Source: Phycisphaerales bacterium
GTDB lineage: Bacteria; Planctomycetota; Phycisphaerae; Tepidisphaerales; Tepidisphaeraceae
Assembly: GCA_020847375.1 (NCBI GenBank)
Contig: JADLCB010000005.1
Coordinates: 124,001 to 188,000 of the forward strand
DNA: 64,000 nucleotides
Direction: 5' to 3'
Under the pieces are notes generated by a model, which saw nothing but the letters and a program-made list of their open reading frames with translations, did no database searches and was not told the origin of the DNA. Positions 8,561 to 18,345 of the stretch are shown piece after piece; positions within the stretch are counted from its first letter, which is position 1; every line of letters starts with the position of its first letter. Position numbers and translations under genes: made by a program.

Positions 8561-10336
8561 CTAGGTCACAATTCCTTCCACCTGCGCCACCTTCACAATT
8601 TCCTCGGCGGTGGTAACTCCACTGAGCACCTTCAGGCGCCCGTCACCCAGCAGGGTTTTCATACCGCCGGCAATCGCCGCCTTGCGAATCTTGTTCGTCG
8701 GCGCCCGGTCAAACGCCAGCTCGCGAATTTCGTTGTTCATCTGCATCATCTCAAAAATGCCCAAGCGTCCACGGAAACCCGTGCCCGAACAATGGTCGCA
8801 ACCGCGCGGCTTGTACAGGGTCTTGCCCTCGATGTCCTTCGGACTCACGCCCAACAGCCGCAGCCACATCGGATCAGGTTCACGATCCACCTGCTTGCAC
8901 TTGGGGCACAAAACCCGCACCAGCCGCTGAGCCATCACCGCCTGAATCGAACTGGCGACCAGGAACGGTTTGACACCCATGTCGATCAGACGGGTAATGG
9001 CGCTGGGCGCGTCATTGGTATGCAGCGTGCTGAAGACCAGGTGGCCTGTCAACGCCGCCTGAATCGCCACTTCCGCCACTTCCATATCACGAATTTCACC
9101 GACCAGAATAATGTTGGGCGCCTGACGCAGCATCGAACGCAGAATCTTGGCAAAGGTCAGGCCGATGTTCTCACGCACCTGGCACTGATTGATGCCGACA
9201 AAATTGTATTCGACCGGGTCTTCTGCCGTGATGATCTTGCGATCCGGCCGGTTCAGCGTGTTCAGCGCCCCGTACAACGTCGTGGTTTTGCCTGAACCCG
9301 TCGGCCCGGTCACCAGAAAAATACCGTTGGGACGGCGAATGATTTTTTCAAACGCCTTGTAGTCTTCCTCCTCAAATCCCAGATTTTCCAACCCGATACG
9401 CACACTGTCCGGACGCAAAATACGCAGCACGCAGCTTTCCCCATGATATGCCGGCAGCGTACTGACACGGAAATCGACGTTCTGCTTATCGACCACCATC
9501 TTGATACGACCGTCCTGCGGCAGGCGTTTTTCCGCAATATCGATACCCGCCATGATCTTGATACGGCTGATCAGCGGCCCGCGCATGCGCAGCGGAACGC
9601 GATCACGCTCGACACACTCGCCATCGATGCGATAGCGAACACGCACGCGATCCTTCATCGGTTCAATATGAATATCGCTGGCCCGGTTACGAACCGCTTC
9701 AGCGATCATCGCATGAACCAGCTTGATGATCGGCGCCTGCGTCGGATCATTGCCCACATCTTCGCCAAGACCGGCCACGTCAATCGATTTGTCGATGGAA
9801 CGATCGACCGATTTGTCCATCGTCGCGTCCATCGACTTGTCCAGCGAATCGCGCAACCGATCCAGCGTCTTGTCCATCGTTTTGTCGATGGTCTTGGACG
9901 AATCGGCATTAAACAGCTCGTCAATCACCTGCTTGATCCGGCTCTTGGGCGCCAGAACCGTCTTGACTTCCTTGTTCAACCGGAAGCGCAGAATGTCGAG
10001 CATCTCCAGATCCAACGGATCATGAATCGCCACTTTCAACCGATTGCCTTCCATCCCCAGCGGAAGAATCAGATGTTTGCGCATCAATTCATCCGGGATG
10101 AGATTGACCGCATTCGGCGGAACCGACTTTTTATCCAGATCGAAATACTCCATCCCGTGCTGGGCAGCCAGCGCCTTGTAAACCGCCGCTTCGCTGGCCA
10201 GTTGAAGATTGATCAGCGCCTCCCCCAGACGCATGCCCTTGGCCTTGCCGTGCGCCAGCGCCCGTTCCAAGTCCGCGTTGGTCACCGCCCCCCACTCGAT
10301 AAGTAGGTCGCCCATTCGCTTGTGCTGTCGTGCCAT
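8561..10336 (-). CDS. PilB/GspE-type assembly ATPase (second copy) with tetrapeptide-repeat linker
   Basis: A 591-residue paralogue of the first ATPase: MshEN domain (residues 1-140), linker, then ATPase with Walker A GPTGSGKTTTLYG, ITAEDPVEYNFVGINQ, NIILVGEIRDMEVAE, STLHTNDAPS and zinc pairs CPKC and CDHC. The linker at residues 149-187 is a striking run of ten tetrapeptides of the form [hydrophobic]-Asp-[Lys/Arg/Ser]-[Ser/Thr], with aspartate every fourth residue and one three-residue step. A GAGGA ribosome binding site lies 8 bases before the ATG. The presence of two different assembly ATPases with one PilT suggests two machines, or one pilus plus a type II secretion system. Confidence 0.9.
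   Translation of the reverse strand: MARQHKRMGDLLIEWGAVTNADLERALAHGKAKGMRLGEALINLQLASEAAVYKALAAQHGMEYFDLDKKSVPPNAVNLIPDELMRKHLILPLGMEGNRLKVAIHDPLDLEMLDILRFRLNKEVKTVLAPKSRIKQVIDELFNADSSKTIDKTMDKTLDRLRDSLDKSMDATMDKSVDRSIDKSIDVAGLGEDVGNDPTQAPIIKLVHAMIAEAVRNRASDIHIEPMKDRVRVRYRIDGECVERDRVPLRMRGPLISRIKIMAGIDIAEKRLPQDGRIKMVVDKQNVDFRVSTLPAYHGESCVLRILRPDSVRIGLENLGFEEEDYKAFEKIIRRPNGIFLVTGPTGSGKTTTLYGALNTLNRPDRKIITAEDPVEYNFVGINQCQVRENIGLTFAKILRSMLRQAPNIILVGEIRDMEVAEVAIQAALTGHLVFSTLHTNDAPSAITRLIDMGVKPFLVASSIQAVMAQRLVRVLCPKCKQVDREPDPMWLRLLGVSPKDIEGKTLYKPRGCDHCSGTGFRGRLGIFEMMQMNNEIRELAFDRAPTNKIRKAAIAGGMKTLLGDGRLKVLSGVTTAEEIVKVAQVEGIVT
9776..9892 (-). repeat. In-frame 12-bp tandem-like repeat encoding a tetrapeptide array
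   Basis: Inside the second PilB/GspE gene, degenerate 12-base units (variants of TTGTCGATG / TTGTCCATC on the plus strand) encode about ten tetrapeptides such as TMDK, TLDR, SMDA, SVDR, SIDK. Aspartates are at residues 151, 155, 159, 163, 166, 170, 174, 178, 182 and 186. The units differ at synonymous and non-synonymous sites, so the array is old enough to have diverged and its pattern is probably held by selection. Confidence 0.8.
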
Positions 10337-10867
10337 GTTGCCAATCCTCTGCTAAATTCCTCACCTGTCGCTCGTCAGTCGGGGGAAATCCGCTCAATTT
10401 CGCTTCTCGCTCACGCCTAGCCACCGTAGTCGTGGGCGATCAAGGCTTCATCGGACGATCAACGCCCCTTTCAAACCTCCGGCCACCTCACCAAAATAAG
10501 CGCCATCTCCCTAAAAGCGGTGTGAGCCTGCCCGAACCACCCAACGACACACGTTACCCCTTAAAAGCAGTACGTTATCGCTGACGAACAGTTCATTATT
10601 TTCAGCCCATAATCAGTTCTACCCGCCAAGCGCGGCGATCGGCGCATAACAAAAATGCGCGATATCTCTTGCCAGCAAATAGTTTACCGTTTTAGCACGT
10701 GCTAAACCACAATAAAATTCCGCTCGTTTGTCATGATATTGCATCACGACGGAGCGTCATCTCCTCACCCGCAGGGCTGCGCGCCGCCACCTCGTCAGAC
10801 GCACCGCTGGATCCATCGGGTGCGCTATTGATGTCGTCAGGCGCACCCATGCCCGCGCACCACAGAC
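10337..10867. other. Long intergenic region, no gene seen
   Basis: About 530 bases between the FKBP gene and the second PilB/GspE gene, both on the minus strand. Short open frames exist but have no family resemblance, no ribosome binding site and proline/arginine-rich composition. It should hold the end of the FKBP transcript and the promoter of the pilus ATPase genes. The only clear signal is a 16-bp perfect palindrome, listed separately. Confidence 0.5.
10691..10706. promoter_or_regulatory. 16-bp perfect palindrome, possible operator
   Basis: TTTAGCAC followed directly by GTGCTAAA, a perfect palindrome with no spacer, about 355 bases before the start of the second PilB/GspE gene. No T-run follows on either strand, so it is not an intrinsic terminator. 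The symmetry resembles a dimeric repressor site, but no regulator gene is adjacent. Confidence 0.35.
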
Positions 10868-11425
10868 TTACGGACGCATGCTCTTGACCAGACCGACCAT
10901 CTCAATATCAAAAATCAGCGTCGAATTGGCAGGGATGATTACCTTGCCATTCTGATCCGCCTTTTCTTCCGCCCCATACCCAAGATCCGGTGGAATAATC
11001 AATTCGCGCCGATCACCCAGTTTCATTCCCAGCAACCCTTCTTCCCATCCCTTGATCACACTGCCTTCGCCCAGTGTCACCGGAAAAGGCCGCCCACGAT
11101 CACGCGATGAATCAAACTTTTCGCCCGTCGCTTGAAGTTTGCCCGTGTAATGCACAATCGCCACATCCCCCTTGGCAGCCACAACTTGCTTGCTACCCAG
11201 ATCAATAATGGTCAAACCTGAAGCTGTCGTATGAGAATCAGCCTGGGAATCAGACGGCGTCTGTGCCGCAGCCGCCGGTTGTGATTCAGGCATATTGGCT
11301 GAATCCACCTCCCCCGCCAGCGGTTTAACTGCATCCGTCACCGACACCGGCGCCTGGCCACTAGCCACCCCACCAACCAATAATGCAACACCACACGCCG
11401 TCGCGGCCATAAAAGACTTCATCAT
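10868..11425 (-). CDS. Exported FKBP-type peptidyl-prolyl cis-trans isomerase
   Basis: A 185-residue protein with a cleavable signal peptide (hydrophobic core followed by VASGQA), a linker of about 50 residues rich in S, Q, T and A, and a C-terminal FKBP domain. The domain has the expected VHYTGKL, KFDSSRDRGRPFPVTLGEGSVIKGWEEGL and YGAEEK...IPANSTLIFDIEMV segments. It probably catalyses proline isomerisation during folding of periplasmic or outer-membrane proteins. Its upstream region holds a perfect 16-bp inverted repeat in the presumed leader. It stands alone. Confidence 0.92.
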   Translation of the reverse strand: MMKSFMAATACGVALLVGGVASGQAPVSVTDAVKPLAGEVDSANMPESQPAAAAQTPSDSQADSHTTASGLTIIDLGSKQVVAAKGDVAIVHYTGKLQATGEKFDSSRDRGRPFPVTLGEGSVIKGWEEGLLGMKLGDRRELIIPPDLGYGAEEKADQNGKVIIPANSTLIFDIEMVGLVKSMRP

Positions 11426-11460
11426 TTTGCTACTCCAGGTGTAAAACTCTGATCCAGACC

Positions 11461-11476
11461 CGTCACGCTCGTGACG
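11461..11476. promoter_or_regulatory. Inverted repeat in the FKBP leader
   Basis: CGTCACG-CT-CGTGACG is a perfect 7+7 repeat 36 bases upstream of the FKBP start codon. A loose minus-strand promoter (TTGCCA at 11510-11515, TAATAG at 11486-11491, 18-base spacer) would place it just downstream of the -10, where an operator could act. No T-run follows. Confidence 0.35.
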
Positions 11477-11588
11477 CGCTGATCCCTATTATTACAACCG
11501 CCGTGCCGCTGGCAACTCAACACCCCATTCTCCGCAATATCTCGCCCAAATCAGTGGTGGCATGTTTATTGGGGCCAAACAGTGACAA

Positions 11589-11604
11589 TTCCATCTGAAT
11601 GGAA
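11589..11604. promoter_or_regulatory. Inverted repeat upstream of nuoB
   Basis: TTCCAT-CTGA-ATGGAA is a perfect 6+6 repeat 80 bases before the nuoB ATG. A perfect TATAAT at 11647-11652 with a poor -35 (TGGTTC at 11624-11629) lies between it and the gene, so the repeat sits just upstream of the presumed promoter, a position typical for an activator or repressor site. Confidence 0.35.
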
Positions 11605-11684
11605 CATTTTCAGCATGTCAGGCTGGTTCACAGCCCCCTGTTGCGATATAATCAACCGGCTGGTAATTTGGAGTTTGTACACCG

Positions 11685-12254
11685 ATGATCGATACGCAGA
11701 CCCTCCCTGATAATGTTTTGACGACCCAGCTCAAAAAGCTGGTCAACTGGAGCCGGCGCAGCTCGCTCTGGCCGATGCCTTTTGCCACAGCCTGTTGCGG
11801 TATTGAGCTGATGGCCACGGCAGCCAGCCGCTTCGACCTAGCCCGCTTCGGCTCTGAAGCCATGCGTTTCAGCCCCCGCCAGAGCGATTTGATGATTGTG
11901 GCTGGCCGGGTCACCATCAAAATGATGCCCGTTCTTCAACATATCTATCAGCAGATGACCGAACCCAAATGGGTGATCAGCATGGGTGCCTGCGCCAGCA
12001 CCGGCGGCGTTTTCGACACCTACGCCACCATCCAGGGCATTGACCAGTTCATGCCCGTCGATGTCTATGTCCCGGGTTGTCCGCCCCGGCCGGAAACGCT
12101 CATCGAAGCGATCATGACCATCCAGCGAACCATCGATAAAGACGGCCTGCCCACCACCAATCGCCGTCCCCTTCAACTGGCGGTCGAACCAAGCTACCAC
12201 CCCGCGCCCCAACCGGCCGGCGTGGCACTGACGGTCAGCGGAAAACCGATTTAA
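11685..12254 (+). CDS. nuoB: NADH-quinone oxidoreductase subunit B
   Basis: The 189-residue complex I subunit that carries the terminal iron-sulfur cluster N2. All four cluster ligands are recognisable: the adjacent pair in [10 protein letters not shown], the cysteine in [10 protein letters not shown] and that in VPGCPPRPE. It is in the cytoplasmic connecting module of the enzyme. No nuoA, nuoC, nuoD or other peripheral subunit is beside it, and the membrane-arm genes nuoJ-N are about 40 kb away, so complex I genes are split in this genome. A GGAG lies 11 bases before the ATG and a good -10 precedes that. Confidence 0.93.
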   Translation: MIDTQTLPDNVLTTQLKKLVNWSRRSSLWPMPFATACCGIELMATAASRFDLARFGSEAMRFSPRQSDLMIVAGRVTIKMMPVLQHIYQQMTEPKWVISMGACASTGGVFDTYATIQGIDQFMPVDVYVPGCPPRPETLIEAIMTIQRTIDKDGLPTTNRRPLQLAVEPSYHPAPQPAGVALTVSGKPI

Positions 12255-12531
12255 GGCTGCCGATCAATCCCAAAACTATCGCTGAAATCGCCGGCCGCCA
12301 GCAAGTATCCGTCAAACTGCACCCTGTCAGACTCTGTTCTGCCAACTCCGGTGAGTGACCAGCCGATTTTTGCTTCTGCACCAGCCGATGTGCCCCGTTG
12401 ACAACGTTTGTCTGAACCAGTCCCCTTTTCAAGATGATGCGCTACAGGTAAAAAACGGCTACCCGGACACTGGTTGGCCAGTCGCCAACCGGTCTGTTGC
12501 GGTCAATTTTCGCGGAAAATCGAGGAAATTC

Positions 12532-14712
12532 ATGAGCAGCGCCAATATTCGTCACGAAGCCATCAAGAGCATCGCCACCACCCGGCACGCTCTGAACCGT
12601 GTCGATTTTCGCAAAATGCGCCTTAAAGACATTTTCGGTATCAATGTCTTTAACGAGGAAATGCAACGCGCTCACCTGCCCGAAGATGTTTTCAACGCTG
12701 TTCAGCGCACCATCAAAATGGGCGAACCGATGGATCCTTCCGTCGCTGACGCCGTCGCCACCGCCATGAAAGACTGGGCCATCCAGCGCGGCGCCACCCA
12801 CTACTGCCACCTGTTTCAGCCCATGACAGGTCTCACCGCTGAAAAACATGATAGTTTCCTCACGCCCACACCCTCCGGCGGAGCCATTGCCGAGTTCAGC
12901 GGCAAGGAGCTGATCAAGGGCGAACCCGATGCCAGCTCGTTCCCCTCCGGCGGCCTGCGCGCCACCTTTGAAGCCCGCGGCTATACCGCGTGGGACCCCA
13001 CCTCTCCCGCCTTCATTATGGAGAACCCCAATGGGTCAACCCTGGTCATCCCAACCGCTTTTTTAAGTTGGACCGGCGAGGCTCTGGATAAAAAAACCCC
13101 CCTGTTGCGATCTATGGACGCAATCAGCCACCAGGCTGTGCGCGTATTGAAAATTTTCGGCAAACACGACGTTCAGCGCGCCATCACCACGATGGGTGCT
13201 GAACAGGAATACTTCCTGATCGACAAACGATTTTTCTATGCCCGCCCCGATCTGATCACCGCCGGATGCACGCTTTTCGGCGCCCGGCCTCCCAAGGGGC
13301 AGGAGATGGAAGACCAGTATTTCGGTTCGATCCCCGAGCGCGTGCTGGCCTACATGGCAGAGACCGAAGTCGAACTGCTCAAATTGGGTGTACCCGTCAA
13401 GACGCGCCATAACGAGGTTGCCCCCAGTCAGTATGAGCTGGCCCCGTTGTTTGAAAATTCCAACCTGGCAACGGATCACCAGAACCTGGTCATGGAACTA
13501 TTGCGCAAAACCGCGGACAAATACGGTTTGGCCTGCCTCATCCACGAGAAGCCGTTCGACGGCGTCAATGGTTCGGGCAAGCACAACAACTGGTCCATCT
13601 GCAGCGACAAGGGCGAAAACCTGCTCAACCCCGGCGACACGCCGCACGACAACGCCCAGTTCCTGGTCTTCTGCTGCGCTGTCATTCGGGCAGTTAATCT
13701 TCACGCCGATTTATTGCGTGTGGCCATCGCCGGTGCTGCCAATGACCGCCGCCTCGGCGCCAATGAGGCCCCGCCGGCCATCATCTCCATTTTCCTCGGC
13801 GATCAGCTCAATGACATCATCATGCAGATCGAAAAAGGAGGCGCGCACAGCAGCAAGCAGGGCGGATTGTTTGAAACCGGTGTCAGTGTTCTGCCCCGCC
13901 TGCCACGCGAAGCCGGTGATCGCAACCGCACGTCCCCCTTCGCTTTTACCGGTAATAAGTTCGAGTTTCGCGCCGTCGGGGCCAGCCAGAATATCGCCGG
14001 CGCCAACACCGTCCTCAATGCCATTGTGGCTGAAAGTCTTGATGTAATCGCCACCGAGCTGGAAACACTCATCGCCGGCGGCAAAGATCGCAATGCTGCG
14101 GTGCGCGGCGTTTTATCCCGGGTCATCCGCGACAACAAGCACATCATCTTCAATGGCGATGGTTACTCCGCCGGTTGGCACCAGGAAGCGGCTCAGCGCG
14201 GCCTGCCCAATTTCAAAACCACCGTTGATGTCCTGCCCTGCATCATCGACCAGAAAAACATCGATCTGCTCGGCAAGTACAAGGTCTACACCGAAAAAGA
14301 ACTCCGCAGCCGCTTCGCCATCATCTGCGAAGCCTACGCCAAAACCATCCACGTTGAAGCCAATCTGACCAGCATGATGGCTCGAACCATCATCCTCCCC
14401 GCCTGTCTCCGCTATCAAACGGAGTTGGCGCACAATGTCACCGCCCTCAAGGCGGCTGGCATCAGCCCTTCGCTCGAATTGCTGCAGATCGTTTCAACGA
14501 CCATCACTGATTTGGAAAAACAGACTGCGGAACTGGATAAAATCCTGCTCACAGAAGACAGCAGCGACCCCTACAAGCACGCCTGCTTCATGCGCGACAA
14601 GGTGCTGCCGGTCATGGCACTGGTGCGTAAAGCCGGTGACAAACTCGAAACCCTCGTCGCCGATGATCTCTGGCCACTGCCGACTTATCGCGAAATGCTG
14701 TTCATCAAATAA
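12532..14712 (+). CDS. glnN: Type III glutamine synthetase
   Basis: A 726-residue glutamine synthetase of the GSIII family, much longer than GSI (about 470) or GSII (about 360). Recognisable blocks are [16 protein letters not shown], the catalytic-domain start [53 protein letters not shown] and [16 protein letters not shown]. It makes glutamine from glutamate, ammonia and ATP. The open frame reaches 59 codons further upstream, but the ATG beginning [10 protein letters not shown] has GAGG six bases before it and matches the family N-terminus. It stands alone without nearby PII or ammonium transporter genes. Confidence 0.95.
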   Translation: MSSANIRHEAIKSIATTRHALNRVDFRKMRLKDIFGINVFNEEMQRAHLPEDVFNAVQRTIKMGEPMDPSVADAVATAMKDWAIQRGATHYCHLFQPMTGLTAEKHDSFLTPTPSGGAIAEFSGKELIKGEPDASSFPSGGLRATFEARGYTAWDPTSPAFIMENPNGSTLVIPTAFLSWTGEALDKKTPLLRSMDAISHQAVRVLKIFGKHDVQRAITTMGAEQEYFLIDKRFFYARPDLITAGCTLFGARPPKGQEMEDQYFGSIPERVLAYMAETEVELLKLGVPVKTRHNEVAPSQYELAPLFENSNLATDHQNLVMELLRKTADKYGLACLIHEKPFDGVNGSGKHNNWSICSDKGENLLNPGDTPHDNAQFLVFCCAVIRAVNLHADLLRVAIAGAANDRRLGANEAPPAIISIFLGDQLNDIIMQIEKGGAHSSKQGGLFETGVSVLPRLPREAGDRNRTSPFAFTGNKFEFRAVGASQNIAGANTVLNAIVAESLDVIATELETLIAGGKDRNAAVRGVLSRVIRDNKHIIFNGDGYSAGWHQEAAQRGLPNFKTTVDVLPCIIDQKNIDLLGKYKVYTEKELRSRFAIICEAYAKTIHVEANLTSMMARTIILPACLRYQTELAHNVTALKAAGISPSLELLQIVSTTITDLEKQTAELDKILLTEDSSDPYKHACFMRDKVLPVMALVRKAGDKLETLVADDLWPLPTYREMLFIK

Positions 14713-14794
14713 ATCGCGGTCATCGCGTGCGCACATAACACGCATGCGCTTCATGCGCCGCAACCGCATGGTTGTTACGGACTCACCCAGCCGT

Positions 14795-15364
14795 TTATTG
14801 CTGCATCCCTTCGAGGCTGACGATCAGACGAACTTCATCACCCACGCCCTCCAGCATCTTATCCATGCCGAAATCGCTGCGCTTGATCGTAAAAGTCGTC
14901 TCCACGCCGAAACGCACAACACCCTGATGATCCGTCGCCGGCCCGCTGGTCGTTGCTTCGGTGGTGATCGTCCTGGTCTGGCCCAGCAGCGTCAAATCAC
15001 CGGTGAGCTTTAACTGATTGTCGCCGGTTTTTTCCACGCTCGTACTCTTGAACGTGATGGTGGCGTAGTCGCTGACATCAAAAAAATCATCGCTGCGCAG
15101 GTGCGCATCGCGTTGCTCGTTAGCCGTATCAACATTGCCAGCCTGCACCGTCACATCAAACACGCTGTTGACCGGATGATCCGCATCCAGCTTGAACGTG
15201 CCCTGCGGCCCGTTAAACCGTCCATACACGTATCCCGCATGCGCATGATGAATGCGAAACACCACAAAACTGTGAACGGGATCCAGTTTATAATCCTGAG
15301 CATGTGCAATAGTGGAAGCAGCCATAATGAATATGATAGGCAGGCTCAGTAGTAGACGGCGCAT
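14795..15364 (-). CDS. Exported YceI-family lipid-binding-like protein
   Basis: A 189-residue protein with a signal peptide ending in IAHA-Q and a YceI lipocalin-like beta-barrel: YKLDPVHSFVVFRIHHAHAGYVYGRF, then SVFDVTVQAGNVDT, NEQRDAHLRSDDFFDV and ITFKSTSV. Family members bind polyisoprenoids or other amphiphiles in the periplasm. Full length for the family. Transcribed convergently with glnN, with about 80 bases between the two ends. Its precise ligand cannot be told from sequence. Confidence 0.9.
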   Translation of the reverse strand: MRRLLLSLPIIFIMAASTIAHAQDYKLDPVHSFVVFRIHHAHAGYVYGRFNGPQGTFKLDADHPVNSVFDVTVQAGNVDTANEQRDAHLRSDDFFDVSDYATITFKSTSVEKTGDNQLKLTGDLTLLGQTRTITTEATTSGPATDHQGVVRFGVETTFTIKRSDFGMDKMLEGVGDEVRLIVSLEGMQQ

Positions 15365-15463
15365 CGCAGGTCTCCGGTAAATTTTCCTGGATCAAATCAA
15401 TTACGCTGTGTCTAACCTAACAAAAAACGCCCAGCGATAACAGCCTCATCCGTATCAGCACCG

Positions 15464-16387
15464 TTACACTTCCGTAATCAACCGGGCAGACAACCGCGGC
15501 TCGCCTGATTTCAGCCCATACAGCCGTGCTGCATTTTCGCCCAGAATAGCGCGTTTTTCATCCGCACTCAGTAACTGCTCATCCGCCAACTGCACAAAAC
15601 TCAAACTCTGGCGATATGTAAAATCCACCATCGTTCGCGGCCAGTCGCTGCCCCACATCAATTTGTGCGCCCCCACCACATCACGGGCATGACAAATGGC
15701 TTTGATGGCACTGACAAATGGATACCCCTCGCGGCGATACAACCACACAATGCCGCCCATCTCCAGATAAACATGCGCATGACGACAAAGATTCAACTGG
15801 CCGGGCCAGCCATCGTAGGTCGGCATTCCAAAATGTCCGATCGCCACTTTCAGCCCCGGAAATCGACTCAGCACATGCTCCATCTGGGGAACCTGACTTT
15901 CTCCTGCACACAGATCCACCGCCAGAACAAACCCGCGCGCCTCCATCACACGCCACACCCCCATCAGCAGCTCATCATCAATCGCCAACCCCAACTTCTG
16001 CAGATATCCGCCACAAATCTTCACCCCGCCAAACCCCTGTTCAAACAACCGCAGGCATTGCGCCTCAAACGTCTGTGGCTGACCACAATCCGCCAGCCCA
16101 TGACAAAAAAAACGCCGCGGATATTTCCCCATTACCGCCAGACAATAATCATTCTGCTCCCCATCCATCACCCCCTGAACCACAACACCGCACTCCACGC
16201 CCGACGCATCCATCTCCGCCACAAACCGTTCCGCCAGCGCCAGTGAATCCAGAAATGTCGCTGGCATTCCCAGCACTTCCTTTTCGCCAATACGCACCAT
16301 CCCGCCACCCAGCCCCACCAGCGGCAACCCGCCGCCCGTTTTACCATGCAACCGATTCCAAATATGGATATGGGCATCAACGATCAT
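15464..16387 (-). CDS. Amidohydrolase-2 family metal-dependent hydrolase
   Basis: A 307-residue TIM-barrel hydrolase of the amidohydrolase-2 superfamily, related to decarboxylases such as ACMSD and gamma-resorcylate decarboxylase. Visible metal-site motifs are VDAHIHIW at the N-terminus, the histidine in AIGHFGMPTYDGW and the late aspartate in LMWGSDWPRTM. The substrate is unknown. Of two ATGs two codons apart, the second is preferred because AAAGGA abuts the first and is six bases from the second. Divergent from the M3 peptidase gene. Confidence 0.85.
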   Translation of the reverse strand: MIVDAHIHIWNRLHGKTGGGLPLVGLGGGMVRIGEKEVLGMPATFLDSLALAERFVAEMDASGVECGVVVQGVMDGEQNDYCLAVMGKYPRRFFCHGLADCGQPQTFEAQCLRLFEQGFGGVKICGGYLQKLGLAIDDELLMGVWRVMEARGFVLAVDLCAGESQVPQMEHVLSRFPGLKVAIGHFGMPTYDGWPGQLNLCRHAHVYLEMGGIVWLYRREGYPFVSAIKAICHARDVVGAHKLMWGSDWPRTMVDFTYRQSLSFVQLADEQLLSADEKRAILGENAARLYGLKSGEPRLSARLITEV

Positions 16388-16548
16388 GTTCATTCCTTTA
16401 CTTCGTCAGGCGTGCATCCGCATTTTCCCAAAACCGGCCACACAATCATACCCGCACCTCATCAAATAATGATCCGGCAGAGTTTCATCGTCAGCCCACT
16501 TTCCCCGTGCTTATTGCCACCATCGTGGATTTGTCATAACGTCACCAC

Positions 16549-18315
16549 ATGAGCAAATCAGCCGCCACCCCCACGCGCCAATTCGTTCCCGTTGATCTTG
16601 ACGCCAGCCAACTCGATCAGCTTGCACCGTTGTACCAGAATCTGCTGGATCGCACGCTTGATTCTCTTGCGCAACTGCAGAAATGGCTGGCTGATTTTTC
16701 CGAACTGGCCGCTGTGGTCGATGAATATGGTTCGCGCTGTTATATCGCCAAAAGCTGCCATACCGATGATGAACAGATCGAGAAAGCCTATTTTCATTTC
16801 ATCGAAAATGTCGAACCGGGAATCAAACCGCTCCATTTTCAACTGCAGAAAAGATTGATCGACAACCCGCATCTGCCGGCATTGATTAACCAGCCCGACG
16901 GCCACCGTTTTGCCATGCTGGCGCGCCAATGGAAAGCGGACATTGAAATCTTTCGCCCGCAAAACGTGCCGATCGAAACGCAGATCACCAAACTGGTCAC
17001 GCAATACGACAAGACCATGGGGGCGATGATGGTCGAGTTCGACGGCCAGCAATATACCCTTCCGCAAATGGGGCGTTTCATCGAAGAACCGGATCGCCCG
17101 CGGCGTCAAAAGGCCTGGGAGCAAATGACCAATCGCCGCCTGCAGGATCGGGAAAAAGTCGATGATCTATTTCAACAGCTCCTACCGCTGCGCCAGAAAA
17201 TTGCCAAAAATGCGGGGCTTGAGGACTATCGCGCCTTCGTCTGGAAAAACAACAAACGATTCGATTATTCCCCGGATGATTGCAATCGCTTCGCCGATGC
17301 CATCGCCCAGTCGGTCGTGCCGCTGGTGCGCGCACTCGATGACCGGCGCGCCAAGGATCTGAAGTTAGAGCGACTGCGCCCCTGGGATCTGGCGGTTGAT
17401 CCGCATAATCGCCCGCCCCTGCGCCCCTTTGCCGAAAATGAAGTCCCACTTTTTGCGGATAAGGTAACCCGTATTTTTGCGCGCCTCTCTCCGGCACTGG
17501 CGCAACAGTTCGAGAACCTTCGTGCCACCGGCAATCTTGATCTGGAATCGCGCCGCGGCAAGCAGCCCGGTGGTTATCAATGTTCGCTGGAGGAAAGCCG
17601 CAGCCCGTTCATCTTCATGAACGCCGCCGGCCTGCAGCGCGATGTGGAAACCCTGCTGCATGAAGGAGGACATGCTTTTCATTGCCTGGCTGCTGCCGGT
17701 GAACCGCTGGTCTTTTTGCGCCACGCCCCCATGGAATTCTGCGAAGTCGCCAGCATGTCCATGGAAGCTCTGGCATCGGATCATTACGATATTTTCTACA
17801 GCCCCGCCGAAGCTGCCCGCGCCCGCCAGACGTATTTTGAAGGAATAATCCGCTTTTTCCCCTGGATGGCGACCATCGATCAATTCCAACACTGGATCTA
17901 CACCCATCCCGATCACACCTCAGCCCAGCGCACCGAAAAATGGCTGGAACTGATGGATCGATTCGGTTCCAAAATTGACTGGAGCGGTTATGAACAAGCC
18001 CGCGCCGCCGCCTGGCAGCGCCAACTGCATCTGTTCCACGCACCTTTTTATTATGTGGAATATGGCATCGCCCAGCTTGGGGCACTTCAACTCTGGATGA
18101 AGTCGCGGCATGACCCGCATCAGGCCATTTCCAACTACCGCTCGGCCCTGGCGCTGGGCGGCACGCGGCCTCTGCCCAAATTATTTGAAGCCGCCGGAAT
18201 CCTGTTCGATTTTTCCCAGCGCACCCTCGAACCACTGGTGCAAGCCATCAACCAGGAGATTGAACTTTCTTCCACCACCCCCTGCCCAGCCCATACCCCG
18301 CACCGACACGGCTGA
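16549..18315 (+). CDS. M3-family oligoendopeptidase (PepF-like)
   Basis: A 588-residue zinc metallopeptidase. The active-site motif LLHEGGHAFHCL contains HEGGH (the M3 HExGH form), followed about 25 residues later by the third zinc ligand in MEFCEVASMSMEAL. The rest is helical, as in PepF, which degrades short peptides in the cytoplasm. No signal peptide. The tail after residue 575 is Pro/His-rich and ends just before the tRNA-Arg gene on the opposite strand. Assignment to M3 is firm; substrate range is not knowable here. Confidence 0.92.
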   Translation: MSKSAATPTRQFVPVDLDASQLDQLAPLYQNLLDRTLDSLAQLQKWLADFSELAAVVDEYGSRCYIAKSCHTDDEQIEKAYFHFIENVEPGIKPLHFQLQKRLIDNPHLPALINQPDGHRFAMLARQWKADIEIFRPQNVPIETQITKLVTQYDKTMGAMMVEFDGQQYTLPQMGRFIEEPDRPRRQKAWEQMTNRRLQDREKVDDLFQQLLPLRQKIAKNAGLEDYRAFVWKNNKRFDYSPDDCNRFADAIAQSVVPLVRALDDRRAKDLKLERLRPWDLAVDPHNRPPLRPFAENEVPLFADKVTRIFARLSPALAQQFENLRATGNLDLESRRGKQPGGYQCSLEESRSPFIFMNAAGLQRDVETLLHEGGHAFHCLAAAGEPLVFLRHAPMEFCEVASMSMEALASDHYDIFYSPAEAARARQTYFEGIIRFFPWMATIDQFQHWIYTHPDHTSAQRTEKWLELMDRFGSKIDWSGYEQARAAAWQRQLHLFHAPFYYVEYGIAQLGALQLWMKSRHDPHQAISNYRSALALGGTRPLPKLFEAAGILFDFSQRTLEPLVQAINQEIELSSTTPCPAHTPHRHG

Positions 18316-18345
18316 CCGGATTCAGGCATATTGTAGCCTACAAAC

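Noticed and set aside
10330..10584. Small open frames in the gap upstream of the second PilB/GspE gene
   Set aside because: No ribosome binding site, coding-like composition or homology; better read as a regulatory region.
12398..12403. TTGACA upstream of glnN as a -35 box
   Set aside because: No acceptable -10 hexamer lies 16-19 bases downstream; the sequence there is C-rich.
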